Source: an uncultured Actinomycetes bacterium (lineage in GTDB: Bacteria; Actinomycetota; Actinomycetes; Nanopelagicales; Nanopelagicaceae). From it: 54,112 nucleotides of DNA. Below, piece by piece: positions 43,171 to 51,919 of this stretch. The notes beneath the pieces were generated by a model that searched no databases, was not told the DNA's origin, and saw only the letters and a list, made by a program, of their open reading frames with translations. A program made the position numbers and the translations under genes. The number at the start of each line of letters is the position of its first letter. Positions within the stretch are counted from its first letter, which is position 1. The stretch spans positions 1 to 54,112 of the forward strand of contig CAIMZW010000030.1 in the NCBI GenBank assembly GCA_903846075.1, written 5' to 3'.

Positions 43171-44905
43171 ATAGATTCCATTTCGATTCTTGCTCTAGCC
43201 GATCAAAAAAATATCGACCTGATCCGGAAATTGGCGAACTCCATTCGCCCTCCATGTCGACGAGGCGAATTCCATCCGATTCTAAATAGTTCAATAATTT
43301 TTCAACCTCTTCATAAGTGGAGGCGGGAAGTACTCGTTCAGAATCTTCGACATGTTCAGAGGTAAGTCTTAAAGAGTCAATGGTGTCGTAGACAGTTGCT
43401 GGGTCAGTAGAGATCGCAGAACCTGCGAGCCGCCCGAACTTTATGCAGACAAATTCCCATGACTGCCTTCCGTCAACTTCTAAAGATTTTGCGCTGATGA
43501 GAAATGGGATTCGGGTGAGAGCGCGAATTCTTTGTGATCTGGAAGATCCTTTAATGAATGCAGATAATCGGTCTCGATATTCAGTTGCTTCCTCGAATCT
43601 TTGGGAATCCGAAAGAGTGAGCATTTTCTTGGTCAGATGCTGATGCAACGGCAGTGCCGAAAAATGCATTAACTCCCTAGCTCGAACTAGATGCTCCTCG
43701 TATTGCGATGAACTCTCTTGACCGATGCATGGAGCACCACACCGGCCCATGTCATAGAGCGCACAGGAAGTCCCTTTTGGAATTGATTTTGCCGAGATCT
43801 TTTTGGTGCATTGTCGCAGCGGGACGGTTTCGTGAATTGCTTCAATGGCTAATTGCGCTTCGTTACGTCCATTAAATGGTCCACACCAGCCGTGATCATC
43901 TCGAAGACTTTCGCCACCACGAACTGCGGATAGCCGCGGAAAGTTTTCATTGGTGAGCTTGAGCCAAATCGCCTTCTCTTGAAATCGCGATCTGCGATTG
44001 AATCGTGGTTGCTTCTCAGCGATGAGGCGAAGTTCTCGAATCTCGGCTTCGAGTACGGTGGCGCAGACAATAATGTCGATCGACTCGGCAAGAGTGACCA
44101 TGTCTCTGATTCGTCGCCTAGTTTCGCTGGCACCAAAATAGTTGCGAACTCGATTCTTCAAATTTCGCGAAGTTCCAACATAGAGAGCCTCACCGGTTCG
44201 ATCGCGAAAGATGTAAACGCCTGCAGCGGCAGGAATTCCCTCTGCCAAATGTTTCTTACTTCTCTGTTCTGGGGTTACGCGATGGACAAATGATGTTAGG
44301 TCGTCAAAAGTAGTGACGCCAAGTCGACCTAAGCGTTCGAAGAGTCCGTGGAGAACTTCTACCGTTGCCTGGGCGTCATCGAGTGCACGGTGGGTAGGAG
44401 TCACCTCGGTGCCGAAATATTCCGCCAAGGTTCCGAGCTTGCAATTTCTGACCTCTTCTTTGGAGAGAACTAATCTGGCGATTCGTGCCGTATCGACAAC
44501 GGCAAATCCTGGCCAGGGATACCCGAGTTGAGCGGCCGCCCCCTTAAGAAATCCGACATCGAAGGGAGCGTTATGTGCAACGAGAACAGTTTCGTTTTTG
44601 GATCCACAAAATTCCATGAAGGCTGGGAAGACTTCTTCGATGTATGGAGCGTTGATGACCATGGCATTAGTGATGCCCGTGAGAACGGTGATGAAAGCAG
44701 GAATTTCTTGCCGAGGATTGACGAAAGTTTGAAAGGTTCCCAATACCTCGCCACCGCAGACTTTGACTGCTCCAAATTCGGTGATCCCACTGCCATCTCT
44801 CGGGGTCGATCCGGTCGTTTCCAAATCAACGACGACAAAAGTGGTGGCTTGGAGAGATCGACCCAACTCTTCGAAGGTAGGTTGGAAATTAATTGCCGTG
44901 GACAC
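43151..44905 (-). CDS. DEDDh exonuclease fused to a GIY-YIG (UvrC N-terminal-like) nuclease domain
   Basis: 584 residues. Residues about 15-180 are a DnaQ-type 3'-5' exonuclease: VVDLETTGS (Asp, Glu), LVAHNAPFDVGFL (Asp) and HRALDDAQAT (His, Asp). Residues about 230-315 are a GIY-YIG domain (AGVYIFRDRTGEALYVGTS). After that comes the UvrC-like Cys segment CALYDMGRCGAPCIG and a UVR-like region, but not the UvrC RNase H endonuclease half. This architecture matches Rv2191. It likely acts in DNA repair, but the actual substrate is unknown to me. The gene faces trpD with a 20-base overlap. Confidence 0.9.
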   Translation of the reverse strand: MSTAINFQPTFEELGRSLQATTFVVVDLETTGSTPRDGSGITEFGAVKVCGGEVLGTFQTFVNPRQEIPAFITVLTGITNAMVINAPYIEEVFPAFMEFCGSKNETVLVAHNAPFDVGFLKGAAAQLGYPWPGFAVVDTARIARLVLSKEEVRNCKLGTLAEYFGTEVTPTHRALDDAQATVEVLHGLFERLGRLGVTTFDDLTSFVHRVTPEQRSKKHLAEGIPAAAGVYIFRDRTGEALYVGTSRNLKNRVRNYFGASETRRRIRDMVTLAESIDIIVCATVLEAEIRELRLIAEKQPRFNRRSRFQEKAIWLKLTNENFPRLSAVRGGESLRDDHGWCGPFNGRNEAQLAIEAIHETVPLRQCTKKISAKSIPKGTSCALYDMGRCGAPCIGQESSSQYEEHLVRARELMHFSALPLHQHLTKKMLTLSDSQRFEEATEYRDRLSAFIKGSSRSQRIRALTRIPFLISAKSLEVDGRQSWEFVCIKFGRLAGSAISTDPATVYDTIDSLRLTSEHVEDSERVLPASTYEEVEKLLNYLESDGIRLVDMEGEWSSPISGSGRYFFDRLEQESKWNLFTQKQA

Positions 44906-44964
44906 ACCAAGAACGCTACGCCAGGGGAGTGACAGTTTTATTGATGTCGCGTTAAGGTGGATTC

Positions 44965-45735
44965 ATGTCGACAAACACCGCTCCTGAAGGTTGGTTATCT
45001 GATTACGCCGCAGATGGCCATGGCGCAAACGGAAAAATAGGAATTGTCCTGGTTCATGGTTTTACCGGGTCACCAGCATCCATGCGACCTTGGGCTCATT
45101 TCCTCCAAGAACGTGGGTACACCGTTCGTGTTCCGCGCCTTCCTGGCCATGGAACCCATTGGGAGGACTTGAATCACGTGAAGTGGCAAGAATGGCCGGC
45201 CCGCGCTATTAAAGATGTCGAAGAACTTCGCAAGATCTGCACCAAAGTTTTTGTCTTTGGATTATCCATGGGTGGGTGCACAACTCTGAACGTGACGCAA
45301 ACCGTCCCGGTGGATGGCATCGTCCTCGTGAATCCCATGATTCATATTCCAGGAGTGCAAGTTCAGTTCGCACCCCTAATAGCCCTCTTTAAGAAGGGCT
45401 TGGCGTCTGTCGGCGATGACATAAAGAAGTCTGGTGTCACTGAATGGGGTTATGACGTATTGCCAACCAGGGGAGTGCTTCAACTTAATAAGATGTTGAA
45501 AGTGACTCGGGCCAACCTCGCCAAAGTAACTGTTCCTACTTTGCTCTTTCACAGCGTCGATGATCACGTTTTACCAATTTCTAACTCCAACATCATCATG
45601 TCGGAGATCGCGAGTAAAGAGAAACAACGAATCGAAATCACGAACAGTTATCACGTCGCAACGATGGACAATGACGCTGAATTGATATTCCATAATTCGC
45701 TGGCTCATATCGAACGTGTAGTTTCGGGCGAGTGA
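44965..45735 (+). CDS. Alpha/beta hydrolase, carboxylesterase/monoacylglycerol lipase type
   Basis: 256 residues. The oxyanion motif is HGFTGSPASM near residue 32, the nucleophile elbow is GLSMGG near residue 97, the acid is in HSVDDHVLP and the base is in SYHVATMDND, so the triad is complete. The cap region and length fit Est30/MGL-type carboxylesterases. No signal peptide is seen, so it is cytoplasmic. Its stop is one base before the ATG of the secreted protein, so the two share a transcript. The substrate is probably a medium-chain glycerol or ester lipid. Confidence 0.85.
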   Translation: MSTNTAPEGWLSDYAADGHGANGKIGIVLVHGFTGSPASMRPWAHFLQERGYTVRVPRLPGHGTHWEDLNHVKWQEWPARAIKDVEELRKICTKVFVFGLSMGGCTTLNVTQTVPVDGIVLVNPMIHIPGVQVQFAPLIALFKKGLASVGDDIKKSGVTEWGYDVLPTRGVLQLNKMLKVTRANLAKVTVPTLLFHSVDDHVLPISNSNIIMSEIASKEKQRIEITNSYHVATMDNDAELIFHNSLAHIERVVSGE

Positions 45736-45736
45736 A

Positions 45737-46756
45737 ATGAGAAAGCTGCGTGCATTGTGCTTGGCGCTGATTCTCTTCACTCCATTTCTTAACCAACAAG
45801 TTGCACACGCGGCTTGGATTACCAATCAGATTAGCCCGTTGGACGTCACTAATAATGCCGGTCTCCCTTCGGCATATGACCTCACTCAAATTAGTTTTGG
45901 AGTGAGTGATGCAAATCCAAATAACTATGAATTTTTCCTTTATTTTGCTCAACCAGTCACCTACAACCTTTTCGCAGATGGTCTGGGCTCATGGGCCGCG
46001 GTTCTGTTAGATGTAGACGGAGATGGAAAAGTCGACTACTCCTTGGAAACTACGTCAAACATATATGAAAACAACACAATTCATCCGGGAAAATTCGTGA
46101 ACCGTGTTATCGCCACTCCAGTTACATCAAGTATTTGCGAAGTTGAGACGTGGAGCAATATCCCAGCCAAGGTGAACTGGATTGGTTTTACGATCCCAAA
46201 AGTATGTTTGCCAGTACCCGACAAAATTACTGTGCAGGGCTATTCGGAACACGGAACGGGAACCACTTCACAGTTTGACTACGCGCCTGATCAACCTTGG
46301 CAAATCAGCATGAGTGGAGCAGCCGTTGTATCGCCCGCTCCAACACCAACTCTTACTCCGCAGGCTTCTTTGCTTTATCAATCTATAAATGTAATTTTTA
46401 CTCCAAAAGGAATTTGGACAGGGATGAAAGATATATTTCTACTAGCCGAGTCCAGTTCTGGTCTGCCTTTGTCATGGCAGTCATCTACGCAAACGGTTTG
46501 TCGCCCTAACTTGAGCGACAGCGCGCATTTTGATTTGATACTGGTCGCCCCTGGAATTTGCTCGATCTCATTCATGCAGGCTGGAAGCGTCAAATATGCC
46601 GCCGCAGAGACCAAGATTTTGTCATTCGCTGTCTCTGGCCAACCAACATCGCCAACTGCGAAGAAAGTCACCATCGTTTGCAAAAAAGGAAGCCTCATTA
46701 AGAAAGTGATAGCCCTCAAACCAGTATGTCCAAAGGGATACCAAAAAAGTAAATAA
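45737..46756 (+). CDS. Secreted protein with EF-hand-like loop and Nanopelagicales-type C-terminal tail
   Basis: 339 residues. A Sec signal peptide (LRALCLALILFTPFLNQQVAHA) is followed by a beta-rich domain, a calcium-loop-like DVDGDGKVDYSLE near residue 92 (D-x-D-G-D-G-x-x-D), a Pro/Thr linker (SPAPTPTLTPQAS) and a second beta domain. The C-terminus is VTIVCKKGSLIKKVIALKPV then CPKGYQKSK, a short two-cysteine Lys-rich motif that I have seen at the ends of many unrelated acI secreted proteins; its role (surface attachment?) is unknown. The gene is coupled to the upstream hydrolase. No enzymatic motif is recognised. Confidence 0.75.
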   Translation: MRKLRALCLALILFTPFLNQQVAHAAWITNQISPLDVTNNAGLPSAYDLTQISFGVSDANPNNYEFFLYFAQPVTYNLFADGLGSWAAVLLDVDGDGKVDYSLETTSNIYENNTIHPGKFVNRVIATPVTSSICEVETWSNIPAKVNWIGFTIPKVCLPVPDKITVQGYSEHGTGTTSQFDYAPDQPWQISMSGAAVVSPAPTPTLTPQASLLYQSINVIFTPKGIWTGMKDIFLLAESSSGLPLSWQSSTQTVCRPNLSDSAHFDLILVAPGICSISFMQAGSVKYAAAETKILSFAVSGQPTSPTAKKVTIVCKKGSLIKKVIALKPVCPKGYQKSK

Positions 46757-46817
46757 TTAACATAATTAAATTTTGACTTGTGATGATACTTGAGCGGCAA
46801 AGTGAGACACTTTTACT

Positions 46818-48271
46818 ATGGCGCTGGAGAACGTGCAGGGTAGCCCAGAGCGAATAAAGCAATCCTCACGATTTATTGGTCAAATAGTCGTCGTTCTCGT
46901 TCTTACTTCGATTGCCTCTATTACTTTGCTTGCCACGATTGTGGCCGCTACCTTTAAAAACAGCAATGCCGGCAAAACTTTGCGCGTATTTAGCATAGAC
47001 AGATTCAAAATCTATATTTCAGGTGAGAGACCACCTTCGCGACTCGTGCTGTATGCGGTAATTGCGATTGTCGCAATCGCGGCATGCGCACTGATCTTTG
47101 AAACTCTTGCGGCGTTATTGTCGATAAGTCCGAAACGCCGAACGCTGGGGCTGTTGCGCACCCGAACTGATGTGCTCAAAAACGCATCGGGAAAAGTCAG
47201 AGTCACTGTTCTGGTTCCTGCACATAACGAGGAAGACCGAATTAGGGCCACTCTAGAAGCGCTCCACCTGCAGACTCGTAAACCCGATCGAGTAATAGTC
47301 GTTGCCGACAATTGTTCCGATACAACGGTAGACATCGCCGAATCACTTGGAGCGATAACGTACGAAACCATCGACAATGAACACAAAAAAGGTGGCGCAC
47401 TCAATCAAATCCTTGCGGTACTTCTTCCGTTGGTTAAGTCCAACGAGGTATTTCTCATTATGGATGCCGATACGAGCTTGGGCCCTCGATTTATTGAGGT
47501 GCAACGCAACATTTAGAAAAAGATCCTGAATTAGCTGCGGTAGGGGGAGTATTTCTCGGCGAGGCTGGGCATGGTTTAGTCGGACAATTTCAACGCAATG
47601 AATACGCTCGCTATGGGGTGCAGATCAAGGCACGAAAAGGTCGAGTTTTTGTTCTAACGGGAACTGCCACCATGTTCCGAGGCGAGGCGCTTTTGGACGT
47701 GGCAGCGGCCCGAGGTATTTATATTCCAGGTGAAGCGGGAAAGGTCTATGACACCACTGCCTTGACCGAAGACAACGAATTGACCCTAGCTTTGAAATCA
47801 CTTGGCGCAACAATGATCTCACCCGCAGAGTGCACAGTTGTCACGGAATTAATGCCTACATGGCGAAACCTGTGGATTCAGCGACTTCGATGGCAAAGAG
47901 GTGCCTTGGAAAATCTTGGTGCCTATGGGATGACTCGCGCGACCATTCGCTATTGGGGCCAGCAATTTGGAATTGGTTACGGTGCTATCGCGCTAAATTC
48001 ATCAATCGCATTGGCCATCATCACTCTCTTTTCACTCGATCGCTTCATCTGGTTCCCGTTCTGGTCAAGTGTCGGTGCGATATTTGTTGTTGAACGAGTA
48101 ATTACCGTGTGGCGCAATGGGCGCAAAGGAGTTCTACTAGCATTTCTTCTCATCCCGGAATTGCTATATGACGTTTTTCTGCAAGTCGTCTTTTTCAATG
48201 CATTATTCAAAATCACTCTGGGACAGGTGGCTCATTGGGGACATGTACAAAGTAAGGCCGTGGCGCCGTGA
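46818..48271 (+). pseudogene. Membrane glycosyltransferase family 2 gene, interrupted by a frameshift
   Basis: Frame 1 (46818-47516) encodes two N-terminal helices and the start of a GT2 domain: VPAHNEEDR, VVADNCSDTT and DADTS (DxD), then ends prematurely at TAG 47514-47516. The frame one base back continues without a break from about 47498 as GATQHLEKDPELAAVGGVFLGEAG, then TEDNELTL, QRLRWQRG and four or so C-terminal helices to TGA 48269-48271. All processive GT2 motifs (D, DxD, TED, QxxRW) exist across both parts, so a single missing base near 47490-47500 breaks the gene. It could be a sequencing error, a recent mutation or recoding; no slippery heptamer is seen. Confidence 0.82.
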
Positions 48272-49482
48272 TCTCCTATCACAGAGGCATTCTTTTACCT
48301 ACTTCAACGCTTTCTCAACCTTGGTTTCAGATCTTTTCACTTGTAGTTGCATTTAACACAATCATTTACCTTGGGTTGACTCTTTCAAAGTTACTTCCTT
48401 GGCCAGATCAAATTCACCCAAGAACTGTTCGACAATTTTTTCCAAATATATATAAAGAAAGTCGGTCGGATATGACTTCGAGAGCTAAACCCCATCTAGA
48501 AATTGATGATGATTTCGACTCTATGCGAAGTCAGATAATTTCTAGCAACGCACCTCGAGGATTCGCTCTGGCGGGCGGCCTGATTATCATTATTGCGACG
48601 CTGACACTTGTTACAGGCAGTCATATTTCGTTGGTCTCAGAACTGGCCTCATATTTAATTGGCATGACCGCTCTCGTTGCCTCACAGTTGTTTTCGAGAA
48701 GGTCCTTCTCGGCCCTGTCGAGTTCTTGGACGTGGACCGCTCTTTCAGTCGTCTTTGTTTCTGAACTGATCTGGGAGTGCGTAGATCAAGATCAGCCGAT
48801 TTCTTTAACAAATGCCATTATCGTTATGACTATCACCCCAGCAATAACGATGTACAACAGACCGGCGATTATTGGTGGTTTGTTGGAAGTTGTGCTCGTT
48901 AGCGCAGGGGGCATGAACATGACGTTGTACTCGTCAACCTCATGGATCTTGGTCGCAATCGGTGGTTTGGGGGCAGGCCTTTTCATAATGAAAATAAGAC
49001 AAAATGTCCTCGATCAATTGATCTTCGAAAAGATAAAGTCCAACACGCTGGCAACAACCGATCCGTTGACCGGATTTCTTAACCAGAACGGTCTCCTCAC
49101 TGTTGCTTCAAGCATTATCAAGTCAGTGGAGCAAAATGGCGGGAGAATTTTCTTAGCTCGCTGCACGATTAACAATCTCATTGAAATTGAAGAAGCCTTT
49201 GGGATGGAGTATGGAGATGACCTCATTGAAGTGGTGGGGTTGGCGACAAAGGCGGCCATGCAGCCAAGTGATTTGATTGCCAGGTGGGAGAGTGATTCCT
49301 TCCTGATCATGGGTGTTGGAGAACGTCCAGATGCTGCTGACTTGCGCCAACGAATTACTGAGGCCATCGAACTTAACGGAATTGCCTTGGGAAAGATGAA
49401 AGTGGAATTGAAGGTCGGAACTTCTGGCGGCACTCCTGAGGAAGCTTCGCTCCAACATTTGCTGGTAATTGCATCGCGATAA
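48268..49482 (+). CDS. Membrane protein with degenerate GGDEF domain
   Basis: 404 residues. About seven hydrophobic helices (one at 20-45 and the rest at 98-250) lead to a cytoplasmic GGDEF-type domain starting ATTDPLTGFLNQNGL near residue 267. The catalytic signature is degraded: where RyGGDEF is expected it reads RWESDSF, and the inhibitory-site RxxD reads QPSD. It should not make c-di-GMP but could bind nucleotide or act as a regulator. It starts with GTG in a GTGA overlap with the glycosyltransferase gene, so the two proteins were made together. No EAL or PilZ domain is in the window. Confidence 0.82.
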   Translation: MISYHRGILLPTSTLSQPWFQIFSLVVAFNTIIYLGLTLSKLLPWPDQIHPRTVRQFFPNIYKESRSDMTSRAKPHLEIDDDFDSMRSQIISSNAPRGFALAGGLIIIIATLTLVTGSHISLVSELASYLIGMTALVASQLFSRRSFSALSSSWTWTALSVVFVSELIWECVDQDQPISLTNAIIVMTITPAITMYNRPAIIGGLLEVVLVSAGGMNMTLYSSTSWILVAIGGLGAGLFIMKIRQNVLDQLIFEKIKSNTLATTDPLTGFLNQNGLLTVASSIIKSVEQNGGRIFLARCTINNLIEIEEAFGMEYGDDLIEVVGLATKAAMQPSDLIARWESDSFLIMGVGERPDAADLRQRITEAIELNGIALGKMKVELKVGTSGGTPEEASLQHLLVIASR

Positions 49483-49531
49483 TTTTTTAAGTTTATTCCC
49501 AGTTTAAACGCCGCAAACCTAGACTCTACTT

Positions 49532-49903
49532 ATGATGAAAATCCAATGTTTGACCATTGATTGTGTCAATCCCGACTTACTCGCAAAATTTTGGGCCGAG
49601 GTACTTACTTGGGAGATTACCTACAAAGACGAGAATATGGTCTGCATCGAACTTCTGGACGGCAGCCCTCTTCAAGGAAACATTCCGGACATTCTCTTTC
49701 TTAAAACACCCCATGTGCGCCTGGGGAAGAATCGTTTGCATTTAGATTTGAGACCATCCGATCAGTTGGCAGAAGTCTCCCGGATTGAATCTTTAGGAGG
49801 AGTCAGAATCGAGATTGGTCAAAGCGCCGATCCTGAAACGACATGGGTAGTCATGGCAGATCCAGAGGGAAATGAATTCTGCGTTCTCAAGGCTTTAAAA
49901 TAA
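49532..49903 (+). CDS. VOC superfamily (glyoxalase/bleomycin-resistance fold) protein
   Basis: 123 residues of two beta-alpha-beta-beta-beta modules. It opens with CLTIDCVNPDLLAKFWAEVLTW and ends with WVVMADPEGNEFCVL, the characteristic DPEGNEFC close of the glyoxalase-like group. The central LHLDL gives one likely metal ligand. The start may be ATG 49532 or the next ATG at 49535. The last 17 bases overlap the end of the convergent alcohol dehydrogenase gene. The substrate is unknown. Confidence 0.85.
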   Translation: MMKIQCLTIDCVNPDLLAKFWAEVLTWEITYKDENMVCIELLDGSPLQGNIPDILFLKTPHVRLGKNRLHLDLRPSDQLAEVSRIESLGGVRIEIGQSADPETTWVVMADPEGNEFCVLKALK

Positions 49904-50888
49904 TTCGGATTGGATTTCCGATTTTCTCCCTGAGTTGGTCCATGGCCTGAGCCGCTTGATCAAGTGGCAGTACCTTCGATATTGAGGACGAAAGGTCGAG
50001 AACGCCAGAATCGACCATTTGGATGATTTCTTCCGTATGGCGCTTTTCTGAGCCGTAATGGCCCAAGATCTTTGTCCGTCGATATGCGAAAGCCATGTCA
50101 TTCGGAATGACAATCGGTTCGTTGGCGATTCCGACAATGATCAGACGCCCACCTTCGGCGAGCATTGACAGTGCCTGCTTTCTCACCGAGGCAACGCCGG
50201 CGAAATCAAATGCGGCGTTAACTCCCTTGCCATGAGTTAAGGATCGAATATCTGCTACTAAATTTGAATCACTGGAATCTAAAACAAAATCTGCACCGAA
50301 TTTCATGGCGCGTTGGCGAGCAAATTCGGAAGGGTCAATTGCAATCACTTGGCAACCCAGAATCTTCAGAAGTTGTATCGCGTGAAATCCCAGCCCTCCG
50401 ACTCCGAAGACGATTGCCGTTTCAGATGATTGCATTTGCGCGGTCTGGGTAATGGCCGCCCATGGAGTGGAGACTGCATCAGGGATTATGCAGGCTTGTT
50501 CAAATGCAATTTTGTTGGGAATGCGAACCAGATTCTCCAATTTACAAATTATGTAGTCTGCGAACCCGCCGTCGTAATCAAAACCTTGTGTGCTCAACCG
50601 ACCAGCGGAATCCCGAATGCCGGCAATCACCACGACATGATCGCCAATCGTGAAGCCCGAAACCTCAACACCAAGTTCTTCGATAACTCCTGCCACCTCA
50701 TGTCCCAATGTGACGACATCAGATTCGAGGGAACCGGGAGAGAGGATTCCGTCGAGAAAATGAACATCCGAAAGACAGACTCCAGCAGCCATCACCTTTA
50801 TGAGAACTTCGCCGGCGTTAGGTTGTGGAATAGGAATCTCAACTACTTCAAATTTTCGGGTCGATACTGTGATTCGCCCGGCTCTCAT
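49887..50888 (-). CDS. Zinc-type alcohol dehydrogenase (MDR superfamily)
   Basis: 333 residues. GroES-like N-terminal domain with the catalytic zinc site: Cys and Asp in GVCLSDVHF and GHEVAG with His and Glu. The nucleotide domain has VFGVGGLGFHAIQLLKILG near residue 168 and IAIDPSEFARQ. The four-cysteine structural-zinc lobe is not evident. It oxidises or reduces an alcohol/ketone pair with NAD(P). It follows the kinase-like gene by a four-base overlap, placing it in the acyl-CoA dehydrogenase operon. Confidence 0.88.
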   Translation of the reverse strand: MRAGRITVSTRKFEVVEIPIPQPNAGEVLIKVMAAGVCLSDVHFLDGILSPGSLESDVVTLGHEVAGVIEELGVEVSGFTIGDHVVVIAGIRDSAGRLSTQGFDYDGGFADYIICKLENLVRIPNKIAFEQACIIPDAVSTPWAAITQTAQMQSSETAIVFGVGGLGFHAIQLLKILGCQVIAIDPSEFARQRAMKFGADFVLDSSDSNLVADIRSLTHGKGVNAAFDFAGVASVRKQALSMLAEGGRLIIVGIANEPIVIPNDMAFAYRRTKILGHYGSEKRHTEEIIQMVDSGVLDLSSSISKVLPLDQAAQAMDQLREKIGNPIRIILKP

Positions 50889-51919
50889 TGCATTAAATTC
50901 TTGGCTCGGGCCATCAAAACATTGACGGCGTTACCAAATTCTGCAAAAGCTGGATTGGTTGTCTGACCTAATCGATATCGAATCCAGATTTGCTGAATGA
51001 TCACGCTTAATCGAAAGAGGCCGAAAATTTCGTAGAAGAGAAAATTGTCACAATCAGTACCTGAAAGTTCTTGATATCGCCGAACGATCTCCTGCCTCGA
51101 AGGCATCCCAGGTAGGTTGCTTGGTTGGCGTCGTAAGTGTGCAAAATCGATGGGGTCATCGGGATCAATCCAATATGCAAGGCTTGAACCAAGATCCATC
51201 AAAGGGTCACCAACGGTCGCTAATTCCCAATCGAGGACACCGGTAAGCGTTGAGTCATCAAGGTTGAGGACTAAGTTGTCTAAGCGCCAATCTCCATGAA
51301 TAACGCAATGCTTGACGTCAGGAAGTTGGTTGACCTCAAGCCATTTCATTACATCTTCTCCGTCAGGCACATCATCGGTAAGAGCCGCCCGATATCGCTT
51401 GCTCCACCCTTCGACCTGTCGGCTTACATATCCATCACCTTTGTTAAGTGGCTCAAGAATGTCGGGATCTACAGAGTGAAGTTTGACCCACGCTGAAATC
51501 ATGGAGTCTCCAATTGCACTTGCTTGGTCTCGACTCAGTTCACTTCCTTTAGGTAAATCGCGCCGGAGGATCGTTCCCGCTATCGCTTCCATGACATAAA
51601 AATCAGAACTCATGATGGTCGGATCATCGCTAAAACCAACAATCTGCGGAACGTACGGAAAATGCGGTGCTAAAGCACTTTGAATCATTACTTCACGCCT
51701 CATGTCATGGGCTGATGCAGCCTTTACTCCAAATGGAGGTCTACGAAGAACTAAATCTCGGTTCGGATATCGGAGCAGGTAAGTGAGGTTGGAAGCGCCA
51801 CTTCGAAATTGCGAAACCTTGGGAAGTGACGACAATTCCGGAATCAACTGCCTCAGCCAAGAATGCACTGCCGCAATATCAAAAGCATCTTCGCTTCGAA
51901 CTTCAGTGAGATCACTCAA
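50885..51919 (-). CDS. APH-type phosphotransferase, ACAD10/11 N-terminal-like (LvaA-like)
   Basis: 344 residues with an aminoglycoside-phosphotransferase kinase fold. The N-lobe has QFRSGASNLTYLL and LVLRRPP; the catalytic loop is HGDWRLDN (Asp210, Asn215), and the metal-binding Asp is in VLDWELATVGDPLMDL (Asp230). In mammalian ACAD10/11 this domain is joined to an acyl-CoA dehydrogenase, and in Pseudomonas LvaA phosphorylates 4-hydroxyacyl-CoA. Here it overlaps the acyl-CoA dehydrogenase gene by four bases, so a split version of that pair is likely. Antibiotic resistance is an unlikely reading. Confidence 0.87.
   Translation of the reverse strand: MSDLTEVRSEDAFDIAAVHSWLRQLIPELSSLPKVSQFRSGASNLTYLLRYPNRDLVLRRPPFGVKAASAHDMRREVMIQSALAPHFPYVPQIVGFSDDPTIMSSDFYVMEAIAGTILRRDLPKGSELSRDQASAIGDSMISAWVKLHSVDPDILEPLNKGDGYVSRQVEGWSKRYRAALTDDVPDGEDVMKWLEVNQLPDVKHCVIHGDWRLDNLVLNLDDSTLTGVLDWELATVGDPLMDLGSSLAYWIDPDDPIDFAHLRRQPSNLPGMPSRQEIVRRYQELSGTDCDNFLFYEIFGLFRLSVIIQQIWIRYRLGQTTNPAFAEFGNAVNVLMARAKNLMQ

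Noticed and set aside
47490-47520. Programmed -1 frameshifting in the glycosyltransferase
   Set aside because: No X-XXY-YYZ slippery heptamer and no strong hairpin just downstream were seen, so plain mutation or sequence error is more likely.
50885-51919. Aminoglycoside resistance kinase
   Set aside because: The kinase motifs are shared, but the overlap with an ACAD10/11-like gene and the HGDWRLDN/ELATVGDP motifs point to acyl-CoA metabolism.
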